From: Chitinophaga niabensis
GTDB taxonomy: Bacteria; Bacteroidota; Bacteroidia; Chitinophagales; Chitinophagaceae
DNA: 64,000 nt
Assembly: GCF_900129465.1 (NCBI RefSeq)
Contig: NZ_FSRA01000001.1
Span: 3,040,482-3,104,481, forward strand
Direction: 5' to 3'
The stretch's first letter is position 1. The number at the start of each line of letters is the position of its first letter. A model generated the notes under the pieces. That model searched no databases. It worked only from the letters and a program-made list of their open reading frames with translations, and had not been told where the DNA came from. The position numbers and the translations under genes were made by a program. Below, piece by piece: positions 50,810-60,351 of this stretch.

Positions 50810-52363
50810 ATGGAAAAGAAGATCAGTACCGATTCAGGCATAGTTATTCAGCCACTCTATACCAATCCCGTACCGATGGAGGAAATGCCCGGCAGTTTTC
50901 CTTTTACAAGAGGCATCCACGCTTCCATGTACCGGGATAAACTCTGGACCATGCGGCAGTATGCTGGTTTCAGCACTGCGGAAGAATCCAACAAGCGTTA
51001 CCATTACCTGCTCAGCCAGGGCGTAATGGGCCTTAGTGTGGCTTTTGACCTGCCCACCCAGATAGGATATGATTCTGACCATGCCATGGCAGAAGGAGAA
51101 GTAGGAAAAGTAGGTGTGGCCATAGATTCCATTGAAGATATGGAAATACTGTTCTCCGGGATAGACCTGGAAAAAGTATCCACCTCCATGACCATCAACG
51201 CTACAGGTTTTATACTCCTTGCCTTTTATATCGCGCTCGCCAAAAAACAGGGTGCCGATCTGAAACAGATCTCCGGCACTATTCAGAATGATATACTCAA
51301 GGAATATGCGGCGCGCGGCACTTTCATCTATCCGCCGCAACCATCTATGCGGCTGATCACAGACATCTTTGATTATTGCAGCCGCGAAGTACCCAAATGG
51401 AATACCATTTCCATCAGTGGTTATCATATCCGGGAAGCAGGTGCCAATGCTGTGCAGGAGCTGGCTTTCACCTTATCCAACGGCAAGGCCTACCTGAAAG
51501 CCGCATTGGAAAAGGGCCTGGACATCAACGTATTTGCAAAACGTTTGAGTTTCTTTTTCAATGCTCATAATCATCTCTTTGAAGAAGTAGCCAAGTTCCG
51601 TGCAGCGCGGAACATGTGGGCACATATCACAAAAGCGTTAGGGGCTACTGATCCGAAAGCACAGATGCTGCGCTTCCATACCCAAACGGGTGGCAGTACT
51701 TTAACGGCACAGCAACCACATAACAATATCGTAAGGGTAGCTGTTCAAACCCTTGCTGCCACCTTAGGCGGCACACAATCCCTCCATACCAACGGGTACG
51801 ATGAAGCCATCTCTTTACCTACGGAAGCTGCCGCCCGCATTGCATTGCGTACGCAACAGATCATCGGGTACGAAAGCGGCATTGCAGATACCGTTGATCC
51901 GCTTGCCGGTTCTTTCTATGTGGAAAGCCTCACCAAAGAAGTGGAAACAAAAGCATGGCAGCTCATAGAAAAGATCGATGCGATGGGAGGTTCCGTGAGC
52001 GCCATTGAACAGGGATTCATCCAGGATGAAATTGCACGCAGTGCTTATCAATACCAGAAAGAGATCGAGAACGGCGAAAAGGTGATCGTAGGCGTGAATA
52101 AATTTGTAGTGCAGGAAGAACCGGATGGAGATGTATTCCGTATAGACGACAGCATCCGCAAAGTGCAATCAGAGAAACTGGCCTCCCTGCGTGCCCGGAG
52201 GGATAACGAAAAAGCCCATGCCCTGCTCACGGCACTGGAAGCACGTGCGCTTACCACAGAAAACCTGATGCCGCTGGTAGTGGAAGCCGTAGAAAATTTC
52301 TGTACCCTGGGGGAAATTGCAGATGCCCTGCGTAAAGTATGGGGTGAGTACAGGGGGATATAA
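50810..52363 (+). CDS. methylmalonyl-CoA mutase catalytic (large) chain lacking the B12-binding domain
   Basis: The 517 residues cover the acyl-CoA-binding TIM barrel and end where the B12 domain would begin. Residues that mark methylmalonyl-CoA specificity in the P. shermanii enzyme are conserved: Tyr in [20 protein letters not shown] (Tyr89), Arg in [14 protein letters not shown] (Arg207), and the His of [12 protein letters not shown] (His244). DxHxxG and the rest of the cobalamin domain are absent, so a separate small subunit must supply it, as in archaeal two-chain mutases. No such gene is in the window. The enzyme interconverts methylmalonyl-CoA and succinyl-CoA. Confidence 0.9.
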   Translation: MEKKISTDSGIVIQPLYTNPVPMEEMPGSFPFTRGIHASMYRDKLWTMRQYAGFSTAEESNKRYHYLLSQGVMGLSVAFDLPTQIGYDSDHAMAEGEVGKVGVAIDSIEDMEILFSGIDLEKVSTSMTINATGFILLAFYIALAKKQGADLKQISGTIQNDILKEYAARGTFIYPPQPSMRLITDIFDYCSREVPKWNTISISGYHIREAGANAVQELAFTLSNGKAYLKAALEKGLDINVFAKRLSFFFNAHNHLFEEVAKFRAARNMWAHITKALGATDPKAQMLRFHTQTGGSTLTAQQPHNNIVRVAVQTLAATLGGTQSLHTNGYDEAISLPTEAAARIALRTQQIIGYESGIADTVDPLAGSFYVESLTKEVETKAWQLIEKIDAMGGSVSAIEQGFIQDEIARSAYQYQKEIENGEKVIVGVNKFVVQEEPDGDVFRIDDSIRKVQSEKLASLRARRDNEKAHALLTALEARALTTENLMPLVVEAVENFCTLGEIADALRKVWGEYRGI

Positions 52364-52402
52364 TTTGATTATCTTGCAGCAGCTTTTAGCTTAACCATTA
52401 CC

Positions 52403-53305
52403 ATGAGTCTAATTAATTACCAACAGTGTCCTGTTTGCGGATCGGAAAAGATCAGCAGCAAAATAACAGCCAGGGACTATACCGTATCTAAAAAGAGTTT
52501 CGACATCTGGGAGTGTGCCGTATGCACCGGCCGCTTTACCCAGGACGTTCCTGATATCAACAACATCGGTCAATATTACCAGTCATCCGAATACATTTCC
52601 CATTCAGAAACACGCGAAGGCCTGATCAACCGCCTCTATCATAGTGTACGTAAGATCACCATGCGCTCCAAACAGAATTGGGTAAAATCCGCATCCGGCG
52701 TAAAGCAGGGCAGCCTGCTGGATATCGGTAGCGGCACCGGCGCTTTCCTGCATTACATGAAACAGCTGGGTTGGGAAGTAACAGGGCTGGAACCGGATGC
52801 AGGCGCCAGGCAAAATGCAAAAGAGATCTACAATGTTGAATCCAGTTCTGTAGAAAACCTCTTCACTTTAGCACCTGCCCAGTTTGATTGCATTACCATG
52901 TGGCATGTACTGGAACATGTACATAACCTCCATGGTTATATTGAACAGATCCGCAAGCTCTTAAAACCAGGCGGCGCCTTACTCATAGCCGTACCAAATT
53001 ATACTTCCACCGATGCCCGCATCTATGGGCAGGATTGGGCTGCATATGATGTACCCAGGCATCTTTATCACTTTTCTCCGCAATCCATGGATATGTTGTT
53101 ACACGAACATAAGATCCGCATTGACCAAAAACACCCCATGGTATTTGATGCTTTTTATGTGAGCCTGCTGAGTGAGAAAAATAAACATGGTGGTAATGGA
53201 ATGATCAAAGGAGGCTGGAACGGATTACGTTCTTACTGGAAGGCCTGGAGGCATGTGGAGAAGTGCAGTTCTATCGTGTATGAATGTAAAGCTGAAGAAG
53301 AATAA
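52403..53305 (+). CDS. class I SAM methyltransferase with N-terminal zinc-ribbon
   Basis: The 300 residues begin with a Cys-rich ribbon (QQCPVCGSEKIS...IWECAVCTGRFTQ, residues 8-44). A methyltransferase domain follows: motif I LLDIGSGTGAFLHYM, GLEPDAGARQNA, the FDCITMWHVLEHVHNLHGYIEQIRKLLKPGGALLIAVPNY block, and DVPRHLYHFSPQSMDMLL. This two-part layout is common in methyltransferases linked to sugar or cell-envelope modification; the substrate is unknown. It lies 39 nt behind the mutase gene, possibly in the same transcript, and ends at a shared terminator. Confidence 0.9.
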   Translation: MSLINYQQCPVCGSEKISSKITARDYTVSKKSFDIWECAVCTGRFTQDVPDINNIGQYYQSSEYISHSETREGLINRLYHSVRKITMRSKQNWVKSASGVKQGSLLDIGSGTGAFLHYMKQLGWEVTGLEPDAGARQNAKEIYNVESSSVENLFTLAPAQFDCITMWHVLEHVHNLHGYIEQIRKLLKPGGALLIAVPNYTSTDARIYGQDWAAYDVPRHLYHFSPQSMDMLLHEHKIRIDQKHPMVFDAFYVSLLSEKNKHGGNGMIKGGWNGLRSYWKAWRHVEKCSSIVYECKAEEE

Positions 53306-53308
53306 GAT

Positions 53309-53340
53309 AAAAAGCCGGCAACTCAATTTGCCGGCTTTTT
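53309..53340. terminator. bidirectional terminator overlapping a coding end
   Basis: Stem AAAAAGCCGGCAA / TTGCCGGCTTTTT, 13 bp with a 6-nt loop. On the reverse strand its right arm encodes the last codons of the ThuA protein (KKPAN) and its loop carries the stop, so one hairpin serves both convergent genes. Confidence 0.9.
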
Positions 53341-54219
53341 ATCTGGATAATCTTCTTCATCCCTCAGGCTGATCTCATCTGCCGTAGGAAAATTAGCCGG
53401 TACCGGATAAGTTACTTTACCTGTTGCCAGCCATTCTGTTACCCTGATCATCGTTGTCTGAAAGCCAATACACCGGTAACTCAGGGGATAGGTCTCCCCT
53501 TTCCAGAGATGGCCCATGCTTGAACTATATACATGCCCCTTTCCATATTTCACGATCCATTCAACCGGCCACATTTTATGTGTTGCAGAACTATCATAGG
53601 CAAAGGATAATACCGTAAGATTTTCAGCAGGCCCGCGGGGATAGTTATACACTTCCGTAGAAGCCGTTTTCCACCGGGCAGGATAACCCTTATTGACCGG
53701 ATGCCGGTCCAGGACCTGCACCACTGCATTGAACCTGCTGCCATGCCCCGTTCCCTCTCCTTCTCCGGGAGGTATCCGTACAATATGTTTATTACTGTCG
53801 ATCTCAATAGCATAACCGGTAGTTCTGGAACGCCAGCCGATCCCGATCATCTTATTGTATCCTTCCCAATGTGGGAAGGCATTATTACCTGAATGAAGCA
53901 CATATAAAGAACCGCCTTTCCGCACATAATCTTCCAGCGCCAGCTCTGCATTCCGTGGCCAGCGTAAGGCCAGGTTAAAAACATTATTGGTGTTCTGGAT
54001 CACTACCGCATATTTTTTAAATGACGGTTCCCATGCACTATCCGGCACAACGGTAACAATATCCACTTTAAAGCGCCCGCTTTCTTCCAGTATACGTTTT
54101 GTCAGTTCACTGGTTTGCTTCCAGTCGTGATTACTGAACCCGTCTATGATCAGCACAGGGATCGGTTGTTCTTTCTGAAATGAAAAAAAGACAAAGAAAA
54201 TGCAGGCCAGGTATTTCAT
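53323..54219 (-). CDS. ThuA-domain protein, secreted
   Basis: The 298 residues have a signal peptide (MKYLACIFFVFFSFQ). A ThuA (trehalose-utilisation-like, glutamine-amidotransferase-fold) domain follows: PVLIIDGFSNHDWKQTSELTKRILEESGRFKVDIV, YAVVIQNTNNVF, LALEDYVRKGGSLYVLHSGNNAFPHWEGYNKMIG, PVEWIVKYGKGHVYSSSMGHLWKG. Such proteins are associated with glycan or sugar-derivative degradation; the activity is not defined. It follows the S46 peptidase gene by 3 nt, so the two are an operon. Confidence 0.88.
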   Translation of the reverse strand: MKYLACIFFVFFSFQKEQPIPVLIIDGFSNHDWKQTSELTKRILEESGRFKVDIVTVVPDSAWEPSFKKYAVVIQNTNNVFNLALRWPRNAELALEDYVRKGGSLYVLHSGNNAFPHWEGYNKMIGIGWRSRTTGYAIEIDSNKHIVRIPPGEGEGTGHGSRFNAVVQVLDRHPVNKGYPARWKTASTEVYNYPRGPAENLTVLSFAYDSSATHKMWPVEWIVKYGKGHVYSSSMGHLWKGETYPLSYRCIGFQTTMIRVTEWLATGKVTYPVPANFPTADEISLRDEEDYPDKKPAN

Positions 54220-54222
54220 GCT

Positions 54223-56421
54223 TTAAGAGGCTTTTTTCAGTGGTACGCTTCCCTTCTTTGGATGCACCAGTTTCAATTCTTCAATCAGATGTTTAGCCCC
54301 TGCGAATTTGTCCACGATGAATAGTACATACCGGATATCTACCATGATGTTCCTGCAAATGGTAGCATCGTAGTTAATATCACTCATGGTGCCTTCCCAT
54401 GTACGGTCGAAATTAAGACCGATAAGGTTGCCATAGGCATCCAGCGCAGGGCTGCCGGAATTACCACCGGTAGTATGATTGGAGGCAATGAAACATACCG
54501 GCATTTTGCCGTTTGCTCCGTATTGCCCGTAATCTTTCTTTGCATACAGGTCGCGCAGTTTTTCGGGTACATCAAATTCATAATCGCCGGGTTTGTACTT
54601 TTCCATTACGCCATCCAGTGTAGTGGAAATATCATAGGTCACTGCATCACGGGGATTATAACCGTTCACTTTTCCATAGGTGATACGGAGTGTGCTATTG
54701 GCATCTGGGTAGAACCGTTTGTCTTTCATCACATCCATTTGCGCCTGCATGTATTGGCGTTGCAGGCGGTTAATTTCAGGCTGCAGGGCATCATAGGGTT
54801 TGTTGATGAAATCGATATAACCATTCCTTAAACCTATCATTAAGCGGGTAGCAGGGTCTTTCCATACTTCTTCTGAAACACTTTTGAAAGGTTTGTTCAG
54901 GAAGGCTTCCAGCTTATCATAGCTGGTTAAGGCAGATTGATCATACATTTTATTGGCCGTGGTCCTTCCGTCCTTATTTGTTTCCATCCAGATCTGGTAG
55001 GCTTCTCCACCTATTTTATTGGAAGGTACTTCCTTGAAATAGATGTCCAGCAGTGCTACAGCTACTTCGCGGTCTACATTGTTATTGTAGTTCTGGTATT
55101 GCGGTTTTACTTTATCCAGGAATTGCTGCCTGAGCTGTGCGTAGTTCTCTTCCCCTTTCAGCCTGGTTTCCTGTAGTAAGGAGATGAGGCCATTTGCGAA
55201 ACCTAACAACTCTGTACTGCGTAACAGTTCTGTGTAATAATCACGTGCGATAGTGGCAGGCGCTCCTTCTTTATAGAGGTTGTTGAGAGAGTCCAGCAGT
55301 CCTCCGTAGGTTGCACGGTAAACAGGATTGGCCTGTACCAGTTGCCGGAAGCGGGCTTCCTGTTGCAGTTTACGCTGGATACCACCTGTCTGGCGTACAC
55401 CCTGCATCTCTCCTATCCATTTTTTCCAGGCATTGGCAGTGCTGGCATATTTTGCGGCGTATTGAATTTTGATCTGTTCATCCTTCCGCATAAAACCATC
55501 TATCACTTTCAGGGCCGCATCGCGCATTTGAACACGAGCAGGGTCCTGGCCTTCCACCGTGAGCTTCATGGCTTCTGAGGGCAGGTATTCATTCGTACGG
55601 CCGGGGAAACCAAATACCATGGTAAAATCATTGGAAGCAATACCATCCAGCGAAATAGGCAGGAAGTGTTTGGGTTTCAGGGGCACATTATCCTTTGAAA
55701 ATTCTGCGGGCAGGTTGTCTTTACCGGCATAGATCCGGAAGATCGAAAAATCTCCTGTATGGCGTGGCCATACCCAGTTATCAGTATCTGCTCCAAACTT
55801 ACCGATGGAAGAGGGCGGCGCACCTACCAGGCGTACATCTTTATAGGTTTCTGTTACAAAAAGGAAATATTGATTGCCATCGAAGAAAGGTTTGATCACC
55901 AGGTCCTGGTAACTTTCCTTTTTCGCATTTGTGCGGATGGTATTGAGGTTCTTGTCTATGGCAGATTGTCTCTCCCTTTCATTCAGGCTTCCGGTAACAC
56001 CCTGCAAAGCCTGCTGTGTGATATCTTCTATCCTTACTATAAAAGTAGCGGTTAAACCGGGATTAGGTAATTCTTCCTGTTTATTACGTGCCCAGAAACC
56101 ATTGTCCAGGTAATTATCCTGCAGGGAAGAATGTTTTTGAATAGCATCATAACCACAGTGGTGATTGGTTAAGAGGAGGCCCTGGGAAGAAATGATCTCA
56201 CCGGTACAAAAACCGCCGAAGCTTACGATGGCATCTTTCAGGCTGCCTTTGTTCAGGCTGTAGATATCGGCGGCGCTGATCTTCATGCCCATTCCTTTCA
56301 TCTCCTTTTCATTCAGCCTGTTAAGCAGCTGGGGTAACCACATACCTTCCGTGGCATGTGCAGAAAGATGGGTGAAGAACAATACCGGTAACAACAGGTA
56401 CTTCCCTAAAAGTTGCCTCAT
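54223..56421 (-). CDS. S46 family dipeptidyl-peptidase (DPP7/DPP11 type)
   Basis: The 732 residues have a signal peptide (LLLPVLFFTHLSAHA) and the chymotrypsin-fold S46 domain. The catalytic His is in LLLTNHHCGYDAIQKHS (residues 87-88), the Ser in TGGNSGSPALDAYGNLIGLNFDRTWEGTMSD (near 650), and VWPRHTGDFSIFRIYAG lies near 220 with the catalytic Asp. S46 enzymes release N-terminal dipeptides in the periplasm. DPP7 prefers hydrophobic and DPP11 acidic P1 residues; the specificity residue cannot be assigned without alignment. The ThuA gene follows 3 nt downstream. Confidence 0.93.
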   Translation of the reverse strand: MRQLLGKYLLLPVLFFTHLSAHATEGMWLPQLLNRLNEKEMKGMGMKISAADIYSLNKGSLKDAIVSFGGFCTGEIISSQGLLLTNHHCGYDAIQKHSSLQDNYLDNGFWARNKQEELPNPGLTATFIVRIEDITQQALQGVTGSLNERERQSAIDKNLNTIRTNAKKESYQDLVIKPFFDGNQYFLFVTETYKDVRLVGAPPSSIGKFGADTDNWVWPRHTGDFSIFRIYAGKDNLPAEFSKDNVPLKPKHFLPISLDGIASNDFTMVFGFPGRTNEYLPSEAMKLTVEGQDPARVQMRDAALKVIDGFMRKDEQIKIQYAAKYASTANAWKKWIGEMQGVRQTGGIQRKLQQEARFRQLVQANPVYRATYGGLLDSLNNLYKEGAPATIARDYYTELLRSTELLGFANGLISLLQETRLKGEENYAQLRQQFLDKVKPQYQNYNNNVDREVAVALLDIYFKEVPSNKIGGEAYQIWMETNKDGRTTANKMYDQSALTSYDKLEAFLNKPFKSVSEEVWKDPATRLMIGLRNGYIDFINKPYDALQPEINRLQRQYMQAQMDVMKDKRFYPDANSTLRITYGKVNGYNPRDAVTYDISTTLDGVMEKYKPGDYEFDVPEKLRDLYAKKDYGQYGANGKMPVCFIASNHTTGGNSGSPALDAYGNLIGLNFDRTWEGTMSDINYDATICRNIMVDIRYVLFIVDKFAGAKHLIEELKLVHPKKGSVPLKKAS

Positions 56422-56466
56422 ATGATTGTGTTTGGTGAATCAAAGCGGCAATTTAGGGAAAAAAGA

Positions 56467-56493
56467 GGATGTAAGGCCCAACACCTTACATCC
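56467..56493 (-). terminator. M57 metalloprotease terminator
   Basis: Perfect 10-bp stem GGATGTAAGG / CCTTACATCC with a 7-nt loop, followed on the reverse strand by tctttttt. Confidence 0.85.
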
Positions 56494-56503
56494 CTTTCTT
56501 TCA

Positions 56504-57334
56504 TTAATAGAGGTAATTCAGCGCCACCTTGTCGTTTGTGTTGAAGGTACGGTTACCGCCATTGGAGCAGGCCAGCATCCAGGAGCCGGCATCAGGGCCG
56601 GTTGGTGTTCCGGGAATGTGTACGGCACCAATACTGCCGGCACCTTCATTACCGGCACCACTGCTGCCGCAGCTGTAAGCGCGGTTCATGTAGTCTGTAT
56701 GGCGGAAGCCGATACAATGCCCCAGTTCATGCTGAATAACAGAACCCACATAATTCACATTAGGATTGGACCCATAGGCCTGCGGATGTGTGTTCATACT
56801 GATGCTGTTGTAGGGATTACCGCTACTGGTGGGAAATCCTGCGTAACCCAGTGTAATAAAACCGCCGCTGGGCCCTTCATAGAATCCCTGGATGGTTACA
56901 TTCGCAGTACCTGAAGTAACACGTTGGAAAGTGAGGGATAATCCCAATGCATTGTAACGTGAAATAGCCAGGTCAGTACCCTGAATGAAGGCATTACCCA
57001 GGTTCACTACTTTAATTTTGATCACGCGGGGCAGATTCCTCACCAGGTTATTGGTGCGGTACTGTTCTACTTCTGCGATGCGCAGGTTAGGCGTGGAAGT
57101 TTCTGCAGCGAGAGTTTCCTTATCCAGGAAGATGTCTCCTTCAATAAGATAACCGCCATTGTAATTGCGTACATTTTCCGTGCTGAAACCTCTTGATTTA
57201 ATAAGGTCCTGTACCTGCCGGGGAATTTCAGATGGTGCAGGTTCTGCTTTGGTGGCTTCTTTCTGACAAGAAGCAATAACGATACCTGCCATCATGAACA
57301 GGCATAACAGGATAGATCTTGTTTGCTTTTTCAT
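56504..57334 (-). CDS. M57 family metalloprotease, lipoprotein
   Basis: The 276 residues have a lipobox (GIVIASCQKEA, Cys 23). A metzincin zinc motif HELGHCIGFRHTD (His 202, 206, 212; Glu 203) identifies the M57/dual-action HEIGH family. The region RAYSCGSSGAGNEGAGSIGAVHIPGTPTGPDAGSWMLAC may supply the Met-turn and a disulfide. It is probably an outer-membrane or secreted protease. The frame runs to 57409, but the ATG at 57332-57334 gives the signal peptide. Monocistronic, with the terminator at 56467-56493. Confidence 0.9.
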   Translation of the reverse strand: MKKQTRSILLCLFMMAGIVIASCQKEATKAEPAPSEIPRQVQDLIKSRGFSTENVRNYNGGYLIEGDIFLDKETLAAETSTPNLRIAEVEQYRTNNLVRNLPRVIKIKVVNLGNAFIQGTDLAISRYNALGLSLTFQRVTSGTANVTIQGFYEGPSGGFITLGYAGFPTSSGNPYNSISMNTHPQAYGSNPNVNYVGSVIQHELGHCIGFRHTDYMNRAYSCGSSGAGNEGAGSIGAVHIPGTPTGPDAGSWMLACSNGGNRTFNTNDKVALNYLY

Positions 57335-57612
57335 AGCACTCAGATTTTGGGTTTTGGTTTGTGAATAAAAGATGCTCATGCCGTGCTGTATATAAGCACA
57401 GAAAAACAAGGTTTTACCAGATGGCGAAAAAAAGAATAACGGGCGCTGGTTAAGCGTCTACGGGTTAATGCATATGTTTAGATTTTGAATTCTGTTTGCT
57501 CTTGACGATGTTTAGATATGTTGCTCTCTGTCTGGTGATTTTGGAAACGGTCTTTCTATTTTCAATAATACTATTTTTTTTACTGATAAAAAAAATTTGA
57601 TAGCTTTAGCTC

Positions 57613-60300
57613 ATGTATCGCCCAATACCCTATTTGTATTTTCTCTTAACCCTCTGCATATGGGCTATCATCGCTCCATCTGCCACCATCGCTCAATCGC
57701 GGCGGTTTGTTATCCTTTCTGAAGATACATCTTACCAACGCGGCGCCAGTTCATTTTATGTTGTAAAATTTTCTGCCTTTCCCGGCGAATCAGTTTTGCA
57801 TCGATTGCAATTAGTTCGGTCTATCAATGCACTGGAGCATATTGTAAAACAGTTACCAGCAGATACTACTGTTAAAGTATGGCGGGCTAACAATAACTGG
57901 AAAGCATCTGATGCTTTGTTAAATAAACTGGAAGCCCTGCAGCCGGAAGATAGTATTGAATTGATGGTGCAGCCTCATACAGTTCTGAGGGTAGCGAAAA
58001 AAGACTGGCAAACATTCATTGCACAACCTTCCATACAGTTTGCAGATATTCCCCGTTCACCCACAACGGAGATCATGATCAATACGGCCAATGCTACATT
58101 AAATACTATTACTACACTACAGCAACGCATACCTGCTTTACAGGGAGAAGGCATGCGCGTTTCCCTCAAAGAAACATTATACGATACACTGGACCTGGAC
58201 CTGCTGCAACGTTATGTACCCGGTTCTTTAGCAGCCACCGTTATAGCCCCGCATGCAACCATCATGGCTACACTCATTGCAGGTGCAGGAAACTCAGCCC
58301 CTTCCGGAACGGGTGTTGCAAAGAAAGCGCAACTGGCCTCTTCGGATTTTAAGAACCTCTTCCCCGATGCGGTTCCTTATTTCAGTCAAAACAATATTGC
58401 GCTGCAAAATCATTCCTATGGAGTGGGTATTGAAAATAACTATGGGCTGGAAGCAGCAGCATATGATGAACAGATCTTTAACACCGATACCTTACTGCAT
58501 GTTTTTTCTTCCGGCAACATTGGTGTACAAACACCCAATGCAGGGCTTTACAATGGCATAACAGGTTTTGCCAACCTGTCCGGCACTTTCAAACAGGCCA
58601 AAAATCTTTTGGTGATAGGTGGTACGGATGGAGATAACAATATACCGGTGGCCAGTTCCAAAGGACCTGCTTTTGATGGAAGAGTGAAACCGGAACTGGT
58701 AGCTTATGGAGAAGATGGAACTTCCGGTGCTGCAGCACTTGTTTCCGGCGTCGGTCTTTTATTACAGGAACAGTATAAACTTGCTTTTCAGCACATACCA
58801 CCTGCATCCCTATTAAAAGCCATACTGATCAACAGCGCCGATGATATTGACCACCCTGGTGTGGATCACAGCAGTGGTTTCGGTGCCCTGAATGCATGGC
58901 AGGCTGTAAACACCATCACACAACAAAGATTTGCGGCAGCCCATGTTACTAACGGATCAGTATACACGCAAACGCTGAATGTACCCGAAGCTGCATATGC
59001 ATTGAAGGTTACCATGTGTTATACTGATCCTCCCGCCACTGTAAACAGCGCACGGGCATTGATCAACGATCTGGACCTTTGGGTAACAGATGCAGCCGGG
59101 AACCGTTATGAACCATGGATCCTGAGTACAGCCCCTCACCTGGATTCATTGCGCAAAAATGCCCGTACCGGAAGAGATAGTTTAAACAATGTGGAACAGG
59201 TATATGTAGCATTACCTGCTGCCGGTACCTACACGATCCATGTAAAAGGATACAACATCACAACAGCCATACAAAAATTCCACCTTGCCTGGCAGCTCAC
59301 CCCATTGTTATCCTTCGATTGGGAACCACCCATAGCAGAAAGGCTCCAATGGAAAACAAACATCACCGGCAAAGGGAATATCTCTTATAGCCTGAACAAC
59401 GGCGTTAGCTGGCAACCGCTAACAACAGACGCCACCGTGGAAAGCGGGCGTTTCAGCTGGGCAGCGCCCAACATCTTCGGCAACGTGTTATTTAAAATGG
59501 AAACAGCCTCCCAAACATTCATCAGTGATCCCTTCCTGCTTGCCCCTTCCCTTACGTTACATGCGGGATTTGATTGTACAGATTCTGCGCTTATTTACTG
59601 GAATAAAATTCCCGGCGCAGCTACTTACAGGGTATATGCATTGAACGGCCCGTATATGACCTTATATCGCGAAACACGCGATACTTTGATGGTGCTTTCC
59701 AAAGCAGCCATCAGCACGCATCATTTTGCTGTAAGTGCTGTGAATGGAACAGAAGGTCCACGGAGTACGGCCATAGACTATACCAACCAGGCCCTGCAAT
59801 GTTACATCCTCTCCTTTACAGCAGACCTTACAGATGATAAACGCGTACAGTTACAATTGCAGCTGGGCAGCACTTACAAACTAAAGAGCATCTCCTGGGA
59901 AAGAGAGCAGGAGAGAATAGCAGGCAATACCACCAACAACAGCACAACATACACCTACATTGATGCCTCACCCATACAAGGCATTGTGTATTACCGGGCA
60001 AAACTGGAAACAACAGATGGGAAAGTGATGTATTCAGATGTGGTACCTGTACAGGTACTGACAAACGACAGGTACCTGCTGTTCCCTAATCCCGCAACAA
60101 ATGTATTGAATGTACTCAGTCGTGATCTGGGGCAGCGAACGCTGCACATCATTGACGGGAATGGCCGGGTAGTGAAACAAACGCTGCTGGTGAACTTATT
60201 GCAGGACATTCCGCTGCATGGGCTGCCCGCAGGAAATTACTGGTGCGTGATCTATGGATCAGGAAGGAAGGTATTCAGTGCAAAGTTCATTAAGCTATAA
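57613..60300 (+). CDS. S8 subtilisin-like peptidase with T9SS type A sorting domain
   Basis: The 895 residues have a signal peptide (LYFLLTLCIWAIIAPSATIAQ) and a peptidase S8 domain at about 160-440. The catalytic His is in APHATIMATLIAGAGN and the Ser in GEDGTSGAAALVSGVG, and the oxyanion region is HVFSSGNIGVQTP. The usual D-[TS]-G for the catalytic Asp is replaced by a GEGMRVSLKETLYDT stretch, so Glu or a nearby Asp may serve. Two Fn3- or sandwich-like regions follow. The C-terminus is a type IX sorting domain (RYLLFPNPATNVLNV...GLPAGNYWCVIYGSGRKVFSAKFIKL). It would be exported by Sec, then by T9SS, to the surface or medium. Confidence 0.92.
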   Translation: MYRPIPYLYFLLTLCIWAIIAPSATIAQSRRFVILSEDTSYQRGASSFYVVKFSAFPGESVLHRLQLVRSINALEHIVKQLPADTTVKVWRANNNWKASDALLNKLEALQPEDSIELMVQPHTVLRVAKKDWQTFIAQPSIQFADIPRSPTTEIMINTANATLNTITTLQQRIPALQGEGMRVSLKETLYDTLDLDLLQRYVPGSLAATVIAPHATIMATLIAGAGNSAPSGTGVAKKAQLASSDFKNLFPDAVPYFSQNNIALQNHSYGVGIENNYGLEAAAYDEQIFNTDTLLHVFSSGNIGVQTPNAGLYNGITGFANLSGTFKQAKNLLVIGGTDGDNNIPVASSKGPAFDGRVKPELVAYGEDGTSGAAALVSGVGLLLQEQYKLAFQHIPPASLLKAILINSADDIDHPGVDHSSGFGALNAWQAVNTITQQRFAAAHVTNGSVYTQTLNVPEAAYALKVTMCYTDPPATVNSARALINDLDLWVTDAAGNRYEPWILSTAPHLDSLRKNARTGRDSLNNVEQVYVALPAAGTYTIHVKGYNITTAIQKFHLAWQLTPLLSFDWEPPIAERLQWKTNITGKGNISYSLNNGVSWQPLTTDATVESGRFSWAAPNIFGNVLFKMETASQTFISDPFLLAPSLTLHAGFDCTDSALIYWNKIPGAATYRVYALNGPYMTLYRETRDTLMVLSKAAISTHHFAVSAVNGTEGPRSTAIDYTNQALQCYILSFTADLTDDKRVQLQLQLGSTYKLKSISWEREQERIAGNTTNNSTTYTYIDASPIQGIVYYRAKLETTDGKVMYSDVVPVQVLTNDRYLLFPNPATNVLNVLSRDLGQRTLHIIDGNGRVVKQTLLVNLLQDIPLHGLPAGNYWCVIYGSGRKVFSAKFIKL

Positions 60301-60301
60301 C

Positions 60302-60335
60302 AAAAAGGGCGCCCTGTGCAGAGCGCCCTTTTTTA
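60302..60335. terminator. bidirectional terminator between S8 peptidase and lpd genes
   Basis: Perfect 11-bp stem AAAAAGGGCGC / GCGCCCTTTTT with a 10-nt loop. T-runs occur on both strands, between convergent genes. Confidence 0.92.
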
Positions 60336-60351
60336 TTCCAATAATATTCAA

